Part shown: piece by piece, positions 36,779 through 46,760 of the stretch | Position numbering within the stretch: the stretch's first letter is position 1 | How the letters are laid out: every line of letters starts with the position of its first letter | Origin: Prorocentrum cordatum | Lineage: Eukaryota > Sar > Dinophyceae > Prorocentrales > Prorocentraceae | Direction: 5' to 3' | Assembly: GCA_963575745.1 (NCBI GenBank) | Contig: CAUYUJ010017878.1 | Coordinates: 62,001 to 126,000 of the forward strand | Length of the DNA stretch: 64,000 nucleotides | Program-made: the position numbers and the translations under genes | The notes under the pieces: model-generated | What the model saw: only the letters and a program-made list of their open reading frames with translations | Databases searched by the model: none | Told to the model about the DNA's origin: nothing

Positions 36779-38391
36779 TGTTCATTCAGGTACTGGTCAA
36801 TTTCCGGATGCTCGGGGACATTGCGGACGTTAAGAACGCTTTCACCCAGTCAGATCCAATGACGAGGTCCCAGGGCCAAATATATGTTGAACCCTGCGAG
36901 GGTATCGACGTCGAGCCTGGATCCCTTATCCTATTGCTGGTGAACGTTTACGGGCTGGACGATGCTCCAGTAGCGTGGCGTCGCACCGTGGTTGGCCATC
37001 TGGAAAAGCACGGGTTCGAAAGGAGTTTGCTGGAGCCCTGCTGGTGGTTGAAGTATCGAGCAGATGGGGCCATCCAGAACATGATGTTGCTGGAAGTCGA
37101 CGATTTCTTTATCGGCAGTGCGGATGCGGATGCCCGAGCGTGGATTCGCAGTATCCTAGAGGACCGCTTCCGTTTCGGGAAATATCGAGATTGTCATGCC
37201 GGCCCAGTGGATTTTGCGGGTAGGCGCGTTTCCTTCTTACCCGGCAAGGCCGTTATCGATCAAGAAAAATACATCCTGGAAGAAATCCGCCCCCTGACTC
37301 TGGCCCGGGGCCGCTTGTCTGTCAAGAATTCTCCTCTCGAGCCGTCCGAGTTCAAAGCTTTGCGTTCCCGGGTCTACAAGTTCAATTGGGTCGGCCGAGA
37401 GTCACGGCCAGAAGCGGCCGGAGTGGCAAATATTTTGGCCAGTCGTTTAAGGGCTCCGACAGTGTCGGACGTGTCTTGCGCCGACAAGTTGGTGAAGCAT
37501 TTGAGGGCAACAGCCTCTCGAGGATTGACGGTCTGGCAGCTAGACCCCGAGCGCATGTCTTTCATCTCTTTTTCCGACGTTGGCGGTGTTGGATCGGTAG
37601 AGTCTCTCCAGGATGACAACGGCCTTCCGGCCGACCCCACCCAGGGAGCCTGGATGGTGTTGGCCGCCGACAAGTCTGCTCTCGATAATCAGGTGGTAAG
37701 AGCGTCCGTGCTCGGTTGGCGTAGCAGTAAGCTACGGCGTAAGGTGCCTTCGACGTTAGCCGGGGAGACTCAAGCTCTCTCGGCTGCCGTGGCGGAAGTC
37801 GAGTATCTTCAAGTGTTGTATCGAGATGTTGTGTTCAGGGATGTTGATCTGCCTGATTGCGTGCGGGCCTCAGGGCCCTTCACTACGGTCTTAAGACGCG
37901 ATTGTAGTTTGGGTTCCAGGGAGCAACAGGTCCACGCGGTGGACGCCAAGTCAATCTATGATACCTTCCAGAAGGAAGGCAATGCGTCAGCCCGCGATAG
38001 GCGTACTGCTCTAGACCTCGCCATCATTTGCGAGTCCTTGGAGCGAGCCAGGGGTAGAATACGGTGGATACCCCATGGCCGTATGCCCGTGGATGCACTG
38101 ACCAAGGACGACGCGACTAAGTGCAATGCTGCGCTGTTTGATCTGATGACCAATGGCAAGCTCAGTCTGGTGGACGAGGCTCAAGAGGTCGGCCGCCGGA
38201 AGGACATGCCCGAGCGCAAAGATCGCTCTCAGTCAGCCTCCCGAAGAATGCTGTCGGAGCCCGCCTGGATCGCATGGCTCGACTACCTGGACCAGAGGGC
38301 TCCTCCTGGCCTGGTTGGTGGTGGTAGTGTCCTCCCGTCCTCCTCCTCTTTCCCTCCGCCTTCATTATCCTCCGAATCCGCTTCCCAATAA
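36355..38391 (+). CDS. pol: Reverse transcriptase and RNase H (Ty1/copia, RVT_2 type)
   Basis: The single longest intact domain block. EWKAMLQSGGARVIPP is the entry to RVT_2. SRWCVHGHKGPDSGSLAVYA and PTPQTSSIMMF follow. The first catalytic Asp is in GDIADVKNAFTQSD (codon at 36826). The YxDD box reads LLEVDDFFIGS (Asp-Asp 37099-37104), so the usual tyrosine is replaced by glutamate at that place. Then comes the connection region and RNase H: FSDVGG (first Asp), LGWRSSKLRRKVPSTLAGET (Glu), VDAKSIYDTF (Asp) and RIRWIPHGRMPVDALTK, the typical copia ending. The TAA at 38391 is followed by 146 bp to the 3' LTR. It makes cDNA from the element RNA in virus-like particles. Upstream sense joins from the integrase frame near 36345. 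Confidence 0.9.
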   Translation: MVPGPIDGLSVVPGDVEGFVGAVGESIQDRGTFAASRGGEATLKRLTPQERQKFQASYNKEWKAMLQSGGARVIPPSQAAKIRQRCPDRIISSRMVRRWKPVEGTFVEPEAKSRWCVHGHKGPDSGSLAVYAPTPQTSSIMMFIQVLVNFRMLGDIADVKNAFTQSDPMTRSQGQIYVEPCEGIDVEPGSLILLLVNVYGLDDAPVAWRRTVVGHLEKHGFERSLLEPCWWLKYRADGAIQNMMLLEVDDFFIGSADADARAWIRSILEDRFRFGKYRDCHAGPVDFAGRRVSFLPGKAVIDQEKYILEEIRPLTLARGRLSVKNSPLEPSEFKALRSRVYKFNWVGRESRPEAAGVANILASRLRAPTVSDVSCADKLVKHLRATASRGLTVWQLDPERMSFISFSDVGGVGSVESLQDDNGLPADPTQGAWMVLAADKSALDNQVVRASVLGWRSSKLRRKVPSTLAGETQALSAAVAEVEYLQVLYRDVVFRDVDLPDCVRASGPFTTVLRRDCSLGSREQQVHAVDAKSIYDTFQKEGNASARDRRTALDLAIICESLERARGRIRWIPHGRMPVDALTKDDATKCNAALFDLMTNGKLSLVDEAQEVGRRKDMPERKDRSQSASRRMLSEPAWIAWLDYLDQRAPPGLVGGGSVLPSSSSFPPPSLSSESASQ

Positions 38392-38520
38392 TATGCTCTC
38401 TAGTTCTGCCTCTCTCTCTATCTTTCTACTGCTGCGTATGTTTAGTATTTGCAGGTCGCTTTTGACACTGCCAGGCAGTGGCCACGGACTTGTGAATTGA
38501 GTTTCGGGACAGCTAAACCT

Positions 38521-38533
38521 AGAGAAAGTTGGA
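38521..38533 (+). promoter_or_regulatory. Candidate polypurine tract (weak)
   Basis: AGAGAAAGTTGGA ends five bases before the 3' LTR, about where plus-strand priming should occur. It is short and interrupted by TT, so only a candidate. Confidence 0.3.
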
Positions 38534-38537
38534 CCCA

Positions 38538-38680
38538 TGTTCCAGGGGTCCATAATCTCACGTATAGGTTTAGCTTTTGGTCTTTCACTCTGGGGACTGA
38601 TGGATAGAGATCCATATTGTGCGTGTCCGTGCCACATGTGGCTCAAGGCAAAACATTATGTCCCCTCTCCTGCTGCCACA
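38538..38680 (+). repeat. 3' LTR (143 bp)
   Basis: Identical to the 5' LTR except C at 38582. It carries the same ATG (38658-38660) as the gag start, so a spurious frame runs from it into the flanking CCT array. Confidence 0.95.
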
Positions 38681-38684
38681 CTGT
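38681..38684. repeat. Target-site duplication, right (CTGT)
   Basis: Matches 28535-28538. Confidence 0.6.
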
Positions 38685-38724
38685 GTCGTTGAAACCCAGG
38701 GTCACGATCCCAACCGCCACTCTC

Positions 38725-38935
38725 TGCCACGACGACTGCTGCCGAGCCGGGGTTGCCGGACCGCTCCTCCGTCAACCGCCCCCACCTGGCTGCGGGGCAG
38801 GGCGCCAGTGCCGCTAGGCGGGCTGCCCAGAAGATCTCGGACGATGCCGAGCCCACGTTGCCAGACCGCTCTTCCGGCAACCGCCGCCGGGCTGTTGGGA
38901 AGGGCGCCGAGGCCGCTGGCAGGGTTGCGTCGTTC
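38725..38935. repeat. ~105-bp tandem duplication
   Basis: Two units: ACTGCTGCCGAGCCGGGGTT ... CCGGACCGCTCCTCCGTCAA ... and GATGCCGAGCCCACGTTGCC ... AGACCGCTCTTCCGGCAACC. Both end in a GGGCGCC-GGCCGCT-type block. Confidence 0.5.
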
Positions 38936-39111
38936 CCGCCCGCTGGGCGCGTGGCCGAGTCGCGCCCGGATTCGGCCAGCTCCCGCGCGGGTGGCGGCTC
39001 CACCTCGTTGCACGGCAGTGCGGGTGCTCTGGCGTCCGCGTGGGGGAAGCCAGCCCCCCCCAACCGGCCGCCCAGCCGCTGCCGAGCGCTGCCCATCCTT
39101 CTCTCTCGCCT

Positions 39112-39470
39112 CCGCCTCCTCCTCCGCCTCCTACTCCTCCACCTACTCCTCCTCCTCCTCCTCCTCCTCCTCCTCCTCCTCTTCCTCCTCCTCCTCCTCC
39201 TCCTCCTCCTCCTCCTCCTCCTCCTCCTCCCCTCCTCCTTGTTCTCCTTCTCCTCCTCCCTCCTCCTCCTCCTCCTCCTCCTCCTCTCCTCCTCCTCCAC
39301 CTACTCCTCCTCCTCCTCCTCCTCCTCCTCCTCCTCCTCCTCCTCCTCCTCCTCCTCCTCCTCCTCGTCCTCCTCCTCCTCCTCCTCCTCCTCCTCCTCC
39401 TCCTCCTCCTCCTCCTCCTCCTCCTCCTCCTCCTCCTCCTCCTCCTCCTCCTCCTCCTCCTCCTCTCCCT
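39112..39470. repeat. (CCT)n polypyrimidine array
   Basis: About 360 bp of CTC/CCT triplets on the plus strand, nearly uninterrupted from 39305. Not coding. Confidence 0.97.
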
Positions 39471-39554
39471 GATGACGGTTGAAAGTGCCGACCCCCCCCC
39501 CGCATACTGTTTTTTACACACAGGTTTCCCCGGAGTTGGGTTTTCGCTTGCATT

Positions 39555-39755
39555 TTTTCAAAATGCTGCTCTCGCTGAAGCGCTGGCCTCATTTTCGGGC
39601 CCCGCTCGTTCCGAATCGTGTTCCCGCTGCAGCGCTGGCCTCATTTCCGTGCTTCCGCTCGTTCCGAATCGTGTTCCCGCTGCAGCGTTGGCCTCATTTC
39701 CGCGCTTCCGCTCGTTTCGACTCGTACTCCCGCTGCAGCGCTGGCGTCATGTCCC
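39555..39755. repeat. ~56-bp tandem repeat
   Basis: Four units with GCTGCAGCGCTGGCCTCATT, TCGTTCCGAATCGTGTTCCC and small variants. The first unit is the most diverged. Confidence 0.75.
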
Positions 39756-39979
39756 GTGACATGCCACGGCGTGCAACGCAATGCTAGGTTGATACTACGC
39801 TTTGCGGGGCTCTTCTACGCCATGCCACGCCGTGCTCTAGAATGCATCGCGTACCCTTTCGGGATCATTGCCCTGCTCGACATCCGACTGTGCGAGTAGA
39901 GAGGGGATCTGCGCCATGGTAAGGGATGGGAGGGAGGGGTAGGATGTCAGATATGACGCGAGCGCACCTAACTTGTCCT

Positions 39980-40395
39980 CTCCCCCTCGTCTTCCTCCTT
40001 CTCCTTCTCCTCCTCGCCCTCATCCGCCTCCTCCTCCTCCTCCTCCTCCTCCTCCTCCTCCTCCTCCTGCTTCTCCTCCTCCTGCTCCTCCTCCTCCTCC
40101 TCCTTTCCTTCCTCCTCCTCCTCCTCTCCTCCTCCTCCTCCTCTCCTCTCCTCCTCCTCCTCCCTCCTCCTTGTCCTCCTCCTCCTCCTCTCCCTCCTCC
40201 TCCGCCTCCCTCCCTCCGCCTGCTCCTCCTCCTCCTCCTCCTCCTCCTCCTCCTCCTCTCCTCCTCCTCCTCCTCCTCCTCCTCCTCCTCCTCCTCCGCC
40301 TCCTGCTCCTCCTCCTCCTCCTCCTCCTCCTCCTCCTCCTCCTCCTCCTCCTCCTCCTCCTCCTCCTCCTCCTCCTCCTCCTCCTCCTCCTCCCC
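39980..40395. repeat. (CCT)n polypyrimidine array
   Basis: About 415 bp of CCT with occasional G or extra T, ending in a C-run. Confidence 0.97.
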
Positions 40396-41434
40396 CCCAT
40401 CCCCTGCCCATCCCCCTCCCAGCCGCCCGACGCCCGCAGATGAGCGTGCTGCTTCTCTTCAAGGCTCGGGGGGGAGGAGCGAGAACGACCGTCTGAACAT
40501 TGCACCGCCTGCACGTTGCCAGATGGTTCGTTCCTGGGGACACCTAGGCCTGCAGCGTCTCGACATGCAGCAGACGAAGTTTGGGCGTTCGGAGCGCTGC
40601 TTTCTACAGCTCAGGGGCCCCATCAGGCACTCGCGCAGAGCGGTACGCGGCAGGTTTGGGCAGAATCGTTTGGTTTGTCGAGGAAGTGGGAGCAATGAGA
40701 GCATCATGTGGTTGAGAATGGTCACCTCGATTCCTAAAGTCATAATCGTATGCATCGGATCCAGTAGACGACAGGTCGTCACTGTCCGTGACGATACCGA
40801 TTATCATCGCGACGAATATTGGACGTCCTTCGTCCTCCTCTTCTTGCTCCTCCTCCTGCTCCTCCTCCCTCGCTCTCATCTCCCATCCTCTCTCCTCCCC
40901 CTCCCAGTCCAATCCCCTCCCCTCTCATCCCCCCTCCCTCTTTCCACCCCCACCCGCCCCCTAGCCCCAACCCCTCCCTGAGAGGGGGGACTACTTGCCT
41001 CAAACCCCCAAAACTCCCAGATCCCCCCAGTAACGATCGTCGTTCGGCGCCCAGGGGCCCCGCAACGGCTCTTCCTGGGGGGTCGGTGCTCAGCACCGAA
41101 GGCGTGCACAGGCTCCTGATTAGCCAGGCTGCGCGTGGACGGACCCCCCCCCCGAGGACGCCCGAGACGTCCGCGGACCCCCTCCGAAGAGCTTTCCGAC
41201 ACATCCGGCGGGCCTTCATCCTCCATTCCGCCCTCTTCCTGGACGTCCACGGACCCAGGATGTTTCGAGTGCCCAGCGCGGCGTGCCGCGCTGGTTGCTT
41301 GCTGAAAGCCGCCGCGTCGGGCCAGCAGCCCCGTCTTTGCGGGCAAGGCGTCGTTTTGGCTTGTCGCTCTGCCGCCCAGCCGGTCTTGCCATGGTGGGCT
41401 GGGGTCCCGAGAGGGACGGGTCCTGAGCCCCGAA
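40396..41434. other. Unassigned stretch, partly pyrimidine-rich
   Basis: A moderate-GC island at 40500-40830 contains short frames on both strands with no recognised domain. 40840-40980 is C/T-rich. Frames at 40.8-42.0 kb overlap on both strands and are not called. Confidence 0.3.
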
Positions 41435-41660
41435 GCCTTCTCCATGACCAGTGTGCTCCTCCTGAGCAGTTTTCGACGGCCCCTCGCGGATTCGGAGGAA
41501 GCCAGCTGCACACCCCCACACCGAGCAGCATGTCCAGGCCCGCCCTGTTCTCCACGACCGGTGCTCCTCCTGCGTGTTTCGCGACGGCCCCTCGTGGCTT
41601 CGGAGGAGGCCAACCGCGTACCCACACCGAGCATGTCCAGGCCCGTCCTGGGCCAGCGCT
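41435..41660. repeat. ~110-120-bp tandem duplication
   Basis: GACGGCCCCTCGCGGATTCG, GGAGGAAGCCA and ACCGAGCAGCATGTCCAGGC recur as GACGGCCCCTCGTGGCTTCG, GGAGGAGGCCA and ACCGAGCATGTCCAGGC. Confidence 0.65.
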
Positions 41661-41769
41661 CGGTGCAGATGCCGTCCCGGCCAAGCCCGGAGGGCGAACA
41701 TGTATGCCTCGATCCTGGGCCCAGGAACGGCCCGGCCAGGACCAGTGCAGGTGTATATTTCGGCGGAGA

Positions 41770-41880
41770 GCGAGGAGGAGGAGGAGGAGGAGGAAGGAGG
41801 AGGAGGAGGAGGAGGAGGAGGAGGGCGAGGAGGAGGAGGAGGAGGAGGACGAGAAGGAGGAGGAGGAGGAGGAGGAGGAG
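41770..41880. repeat. (GGA)n polypurine array
   Basis: GGAGGAGG with AGAAGG and GACGAG interruptions. It ends directly at an inverted-repeat element. Confidence 0.9.
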
Positions 41881-42015
41881 AAGGCCTTCTCAGAAGGCGG
41901 CGGGACTTCTCAGAAGCCCTCACACCTTTTGAGAGGTTGTTCGTGCCTTCGGGGAAGGTTTAGAAAACTTCTCAGAAGGCCGGTGGACTTCCGAGCCTTC
42001 TGAGAAGGCCTTCTC
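41878..42015. mobile_element. MITE-like element with 21-bp perfect terminal inverted repeats
   Basis: Starts GAGAAGGCCTTCTCAGAAGG followed by C, and ends with the exact reverse complement (41995-42015). The terminal repeat is itself palindromic (GAGAAGGCCTTCTC). Inside, ACTTCTCAGAAG occurs as inner copies. No target duplication was identified, and the purine array abuts the left end. Confidence 0.65.
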
Positions 42016-42347
42016 CTTCTCATTTCCCCCCCCTCGCTCGCCGCCCAAGAGTTGGCCTCCTCCGATGGCTTTTCTATGTCACCACTACGGGGCGCGAAGG
42101 TGCCCCCGCCTTGCGCGTCGCGGGCGGGGGCCGATGGGCTGGCCTCCTCCAGCAGGCGTCGCGAGGTCGCAAAGATAATCAGCCGCGCGTGGAGCATCGC
42201 GGGAAGTTTCCGCTGCCTTTTGGCGATCAGGCCTGTCCACAGTTCGCGGGAGGGCGGCCTTGGACAACGTGCGCGAGAGCCGCCTGCGCACGACGCTCTG
42301 GTGTTCGAGCGACCACCCCCCTGAACCAGAGTGCTGTGCCTCAGGGG

Positions 42348-42510
42348 GGCCGCTCCCTCCCCCCCCCCCCCCCTCCCCTCCTCCCCTTCCTCCCCTCCCC
42401 CCCTCCTCCCCTCCTCCCCCTCCTCCCCTCCCCTCCCCCTCCTCCCCTCCTCCCCCCCCCTCCCCTCCCCCTCCTCCCCTCCTCCCCCCTCCCCCTCCTC
42501 CCCTTCCTCG
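42348..42510. repeat. C-rich (CCT/CCCTCC)n array
   Basis: CCCCTCCTCCCC units with C-runs up to about 15 nt near 42357. Confidence 0.9.
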
Positions 42511-42661
42511 TCGTGCGACCCGCGAAGTCGGCCGACCTGCTCGCGCTCCGTGCGCAGCTCGTCTGCCAGGGTTCCGCAGAGCGCTTCTGACGCCCGGCGA
42601 GGGGGCCCGGGCCCCCAAGATCGGTGGCCCAGCTTGGGCCACACCGTGGCTGTGTGAACTC

Positions 42662-43312
42662 ATCCTCTCCTCCTCCTCCTCCTCCTCCTCCTCCTCCTCC
42701 TCCTCCTCCTCCTCCTCCTCCTCCTGCCTCCTCCTCCCTCCTCCTCCTCCTCCTCCGCCCTCCTCCCTCCTCCCTCCTCCCTCCTCCCTCCTCTCCTCCC
42801 TCCTCCCTCCTCCCTCCTCCCTCCTCCCTCCTCCCCCTCCTCCCTCCTCCTCCTCCCTCCTCCTCCTCCTCCCTCCTCCTCCTCCTCCTCCTCCTCCTCC
42901 TCCTCCTCCTCCTCCTCCTCCTCCTCTCCTCCTCCTCCTCCTCTCCTCCTCCTCCTCCTCCTCTCCTCCCTCCTCCTCCTCCTCCTCCTCCTCCTCCTCC
43001 TCCTCCTCCTCCTCCTCCTCCTCCTCCTCCTCCTCCTCCTCCTCCTCCCTCCTCCTCCTCCTCTCCTCCTCCTCCTCCTCCTCCTCCTCCCCTCCTCCTC
43101 CTCCTCCTCATCCTCCTCCTCCTCTCCTCATCCTCCTCATCCTCCTCCGTCCTCGTCTCGTCCTCGTCCTCCTTCCTCCTCCCCTCCCTCCTCCTCCTTC
43201 CCCCCTCCCTCCTCCTCCTCCCTCCTCCTCCTCCTCCTCCTCCTCCTCCTCCTCCTCCTCCTCCTCCTCCTCCTCCCTCCTCCTTCCTTCTTCCTCCCTC
43301 CTCCCTCCCTCC
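42662..43312. repeat. (CCT)n polypyrimidine array, 650 bp
   Basis: The longest polypyrimidine tract of the window. Phases of CCT, CCCTCCTC and CTCCTCAT variants alternate. Open frames on both strands are by-products. Confidence 0.97.
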
Positions 43313-43434
43313 CCCGCGTCGATCTCTCATACTGGGGCCTTGGTCCCTCACTCGTCGATCTCTCATGCTGGGGCATTGGCTGGCCCCTCATGAGTTGACT
43401 CCAACATGCTGGGGCAGTGCCCCTTCATGCGTTA

Positions 43435-43640
43435 GCTTCACGGATTGAGGGCGGGTCGTTTTCAAAATGTGCCTCGCGCCGCACACATTCGCTTCATAAC
43501 TGTGCAAGGGTTTCACGGACTGAGGGCGGGCCGTTTTCAAAATGGGGCTATCGTTTTTGCGACGCGCGCATTCGCTTTTTGTTTATAATAACAAAAAATG
43601 TTGATGAGTTTCACGGATTCCCATGATCAGAGTACCAGAA
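43435..43640. repeat. Tandem repeat with TTTCACGGA-TGAGGGCGGG
   Basis: TTCACGGATTGAGGGCGGGT, CGTTTTCAAAATG and ACATTCGCTTC, repeated once about 77 bp later with small changes, then a third partial TTTCACGGATTCCC at 43608. Confidence 0.65.
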
Positions 43641-44185
43641 ATTGTGTGTTGGAGGGATTCAGGAGTATGTCGGTGAAACAGTCATGTTGATTCGCGGTGC
43701 TGAAATCCCAAAATGGCGTTCTTGCACGATTCCGGATCGCCAAGACGCAGCAGTCAGGTTCATCCGTGGCGTTGAAATCGCGAGAACAATTTTTTGGCAT
43801 ATTTCAAGGTCTTCAAGCGGTTGTCCTCCAACGAGGCAGTTCTCTCAATGGAATTGAATCGTTGTAGGGGCCTATTGAAGAGGGAGCTTGGAGGGAGGGT
43901 TAATTCCAACATCGTTGATGACTCTTGGCTTATACTGGTCCCTCCTCCTCCTCCTTCTCCTCCTCTTCCTCCTCCTCCTTCTCCTAAGCATTTCAGAATA
44001 TGTTTCCAGAAGGGTGCCAGTCTTTGCCAGCCTCACATGGCCGCCGACCCGTGCCGGTCCCCGCGGGGGCAGGCCGCCATTTGCGATCTGCCGTGCTGCC
44101 TCTACTTCCTGCGGGCGGCGGAGTGGAGGAACCGCGGCAGAAACAAGGCGCGGCGCCGCCGCCGCAAGCCTGAAGGAGGAGACAA
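43641..44185. other. Unassigned stretch with short (CCT)n at 43940-43986
   Basis: Moderate GC, short frames only, nothing recognised. Confidence 0.3.
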
Positions 44186-44256
44186 TGCACAAACACAATC
44201 GTTCGACGGTTCGCGCAGATCCAAGAGATCCGCTCGGACAGTCGAGTGTTTGTGTT
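44186..44256. repeat. ~70-bp hairpin around GATCCAAGAGATC
   Basis: The left part (CAAACACAATCG, CGACGGTTCGCGCAGATC) pairs imperfectly with the right part (GATCCGCTCGGACAGTCG, AGTGTTTGTG). The centre GATCCAAGAGATC recalls the TTGGATC core of family C. It lies back to back with the next element. Confidence 0.5.
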
Positions 44257-44258
44257 TA

Positions 44259-44441
44259 CTCCAGATTTCGTAATCAAGGGAGGGGGGTCTCACTTTGGGG
44301 GGGGTCTCTTCCAGGCTGTCTTGGCGGGCCTGGGGGGGGTCTGGGGACGGAGTTTTGGGAGGGTTCGCCCACGAGGGGGGGTCTGAAATGGCCTGTCTTG
44401 GAGGGTCCAGCCCCCCTCCCTCTTTCTCACGAAATCTGGAG
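44259..44441. mobile_element. MITE with TA target duplication (Tc1/mariner-like signature)
   Basis: CTCCAGATTTCG at the left end is perfectly inverted at the right end (CGAAATCTGGAG), and the similarity continues into AGGGAGGGGGG against CCCCCCTCCCT. TA flanks both ends (44257-44258 and 44442-44443). TA duplication is the hallmark of Tc1/mariner-type insertion; with only 2 bp it could be chance. The interior is G-rich (GGGGGGGTCT repeated). Confidence 0.65.
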
Positions 44442-46261
44442 TATTATGTCGGACCTCGGGGCCCTCACTGGTCGGTCTGGCTCGAGAGCTGGGTGTGCTG
44501 TGGCCGCCTCGAGTCGCGCGCTCCGCGTGATGCACGTTCGAGATGGCCGCTGGCTCGTCGACAGAGCCTTCTGCTCCTCTCGCAGTGGTAGCGGCATCCA
44601 GTCCGGCTTGGACCCTCTGCCTCGCCGTCGGCTTTTCCAGAGGAGGCCTCGTCTTGTCGAAATGCGTAGGGTTGGGGTATTGCTCTCCTGACTTCTTGTG
44701 CTGTGTGCGCGTCTGCACGAGCAGGTGCTCGAAGCACGCTTCATCATCCTGTGCAAGCGGATAGAGCATGATCCCAGTGCCCTAAATGATCCATTTGCTT
44801 GCTTTGTCCCTCGGTGCATCCATTGTTCTCCCTTTGCCGCACGGTCGACGAAACACAGCTTCGCGCAAGAGGCTTGGTGCGGCCTGCTGGGCATGCTCAG
44901 CTCCCTTGTGGCGCTGCACATCAACTGGCCGAGCTTGCTACCACCGGGATGACCGATGGTAGGGCGAAAAGCGAGAGCACTGGTGAGGGGGATGATGGCG
45001 GGCATGAGGAGCAGTGAGCAGGGGCAGGAGGAGCAGGAGTTCGAGGAGGAAGCGGGTGCCGATGTGGACGCGGAGGAGGAGGACGGGGTCGAGGAAAAGG
45101 GGACGAGGATGAGGAGCAGGAGGAGGACGGGGTCTATGGTTCAAAATCGGCTGATAAACGCATCTGTACGTAGCGGACCGGCGAGTGCTCTACGGGGTGG
45201 CGCGCCGTACCGCGCGAGGATGTTAGAGTACGAGAGTAGCCGTGCTGTGCCCAACGCGTCGAGACTGCGAAACATGTGCCGTGCCGTACCCGCATGTCAC
45301 GTGCCGTATCGTGCCTAGGTTCTGGACAGCGTAAAATCTGGCGTGTCGTTCCTTGCCGTGCCTGCGAGCCGCTGCAACGCCTCAACCTGCAACAGCTTTA
45401 GATCGCGGCTGGTAGCCGCGGCCGTCGATTGAATTGGAATGCAAACAGCAGTTGCGATTGACGAAGGCTGTTCACGAATTGGTTGCGACTCGGTCCACGC
45501 AAGCGGCACGTCCAGCATGACCGCTGTCAGACAGTGGTTTCAGGCACACGCACTTCTGTGAGGAATCGAATGCAGGTTCAGTAACAAGGGCGAGTCGCTT
45601 CAGTAAAATGGCGCATGTGTCAGTAACAAGCCGGCATCGTGTCTGTAATGATGGCAACCCGTGTTTTCTCCATATAGTTTTGCCTATCAGAGCCTTAGCT
45701 CAAGCCATGAAGAATTGGTCTATTGGACCCCCCATTTTACTTAGCACTTGCACGGCAAAACTATCCGCATAGTGGCCTCTGTATCGGCATGTTTCTTCCG
45801 CTGGCTTCCTCCTATCAGTATGGTTTCCTCCTATCCGCACGTTTTCCCCTATCCGCATGGCTATTCCATTGGTGTGTCAGTAATGGGCCAGACTTCCGAG
45901 ATGAAGAAGTATGTGGATCCGCACTTCTGTCGAAGGAAGGATATGCTGCAGCTGGCTCACCGGACGGCAGAGGCGGGCATGCCGTGCAGAACCGATGAGA
46001 AGGTAGACGAGGTGGGTTGTTTTTCTGCGCGGTGAAGGCGGAAGTCGTCGAGGGCGAGACCGTTGTCGCGCTGCGCTTGGTATTCGATCAGCGTCGTTCG
46101 AAGGCGTGGCAGCGGCCACCGCACTGCTGTGGTATGGGCGGTGCCAGCGCCACGTCGCTCTTGGATGTATCCGAGGAGACGAAGGAGGAGAGCGCATGAG
46201 CTGCGGCACCGGTGACCAGCCTGGCTTCTACTGCACTTTGGACCTGGGCGCGGAGTTGGCA
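44442..46261. other. Unassigned low-copy stretch
   Basis: The longest frame is 44427-45005 minus (192 aa), with no domain I recognise and competing frames on the other strand. 45.0-46.2 kb is moderate GC with short direct repeats (TTTCCTCCTATC-GCA-type at 45805-45865). No gene is called. Confidence 0.3.
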
Positions 46262-46435
46262 TCATACTGTCGGACCGAAGTAGAAGGTCGAAGTCGGCTC
46301 GGGGAGGGTACCCGAATGTCCTTCGTGTTTGCTGGATGCCCTTGTGCATCCTGGGGCGGGTATGCCCGCGAAAATTCGTCAGTTTGGCCGGCGGAGGGCC
46401 TCACGTTCTTGGAGGATGTTTTTCTGTCTTACCGT
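46262..46435. repeat. Dispersed repeat, copy 2 (partner at 26640-26820)
   Basis: GCATCATACTGTCGGACCGA, TCCTTCGTGTTTGCTGGATG, CCTGGGGCGGGTATG and CTTGGAGGATGTTTTTCTGT in the same order as the partner. Confidence 0.4.
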
Positions 46436-46760
46436 CAAGACGCTGAAATACGGTGGATGCGTTTGTTAAGCAATAGTCCCAGGAGGCGCCAGACCCTGGA
46501 GGATTCCTTATCCAATGAGGGCGGCGATGATATCCATGGCCGATCCACGATTGGAGTTCCACTGGCTTCCAGACCCTGGATTCCTTGTCTAAGGGTTTCT
46601 CATCCAATGCCCACACCGTGAGGGCCACCCTGAGCTGAGCTCAGGAGGGGCTGCTGCTCCCGGGCCGCTGCTCAGATCCGGGTCGGGGAACCCACTCGAA
46701 GCCGAGGCTCGCCGTGGCCAAAAGGCCCCTTCGTTCCTTACTTGGCGTCCCTTGCGATGT

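Larger units (their letters stand above)
28539..38680 (+). mobile_element. Ty1/copia-type LTR retrotransposon, dinoflagellate-like, 10.1 kb
   Basis: The element is complete from LTR to LTR: 143-bp LTRs starting TG and ending CA, a tRNA-type primer site just inside the 5' LTR, then gag, CCHC knuckle, protease, a Zn/coiled-coil ORF, a methyltransferase-like region, integrase, and RT with RNase H. Integrase before RT is the copia order, and the RT belongs to the copia (RVT_2) type. The LTRs differ at one position (G at 28583, C at 38582), so insertion was recent. Yet the coding domains lie in frames 0, 1, 0, 1, 2, 1, 2, 1 in turn (frame = position modulo 3), with joins near 29454, 30335, 30680, 31598, 33150, 33965 and 36345. 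Copia elements normally have one ORF of about 1,300-1,500 codons. The extra length is mostly the 30.7-33.9 kb section. Confidence 0.93.

Noticed and set aside
38619-39482. 287-aa frame starting in the 3' LTR
   Set aside because: It copies the gag start from the LTR, then runs into flanking tandem repeats and a CCT array.
42260-43393. Very long Pro/Ser/Leu-rich frames on both strands
   Set aside because: Pure (CCT)n array; the absence of stops follows from the triplet.
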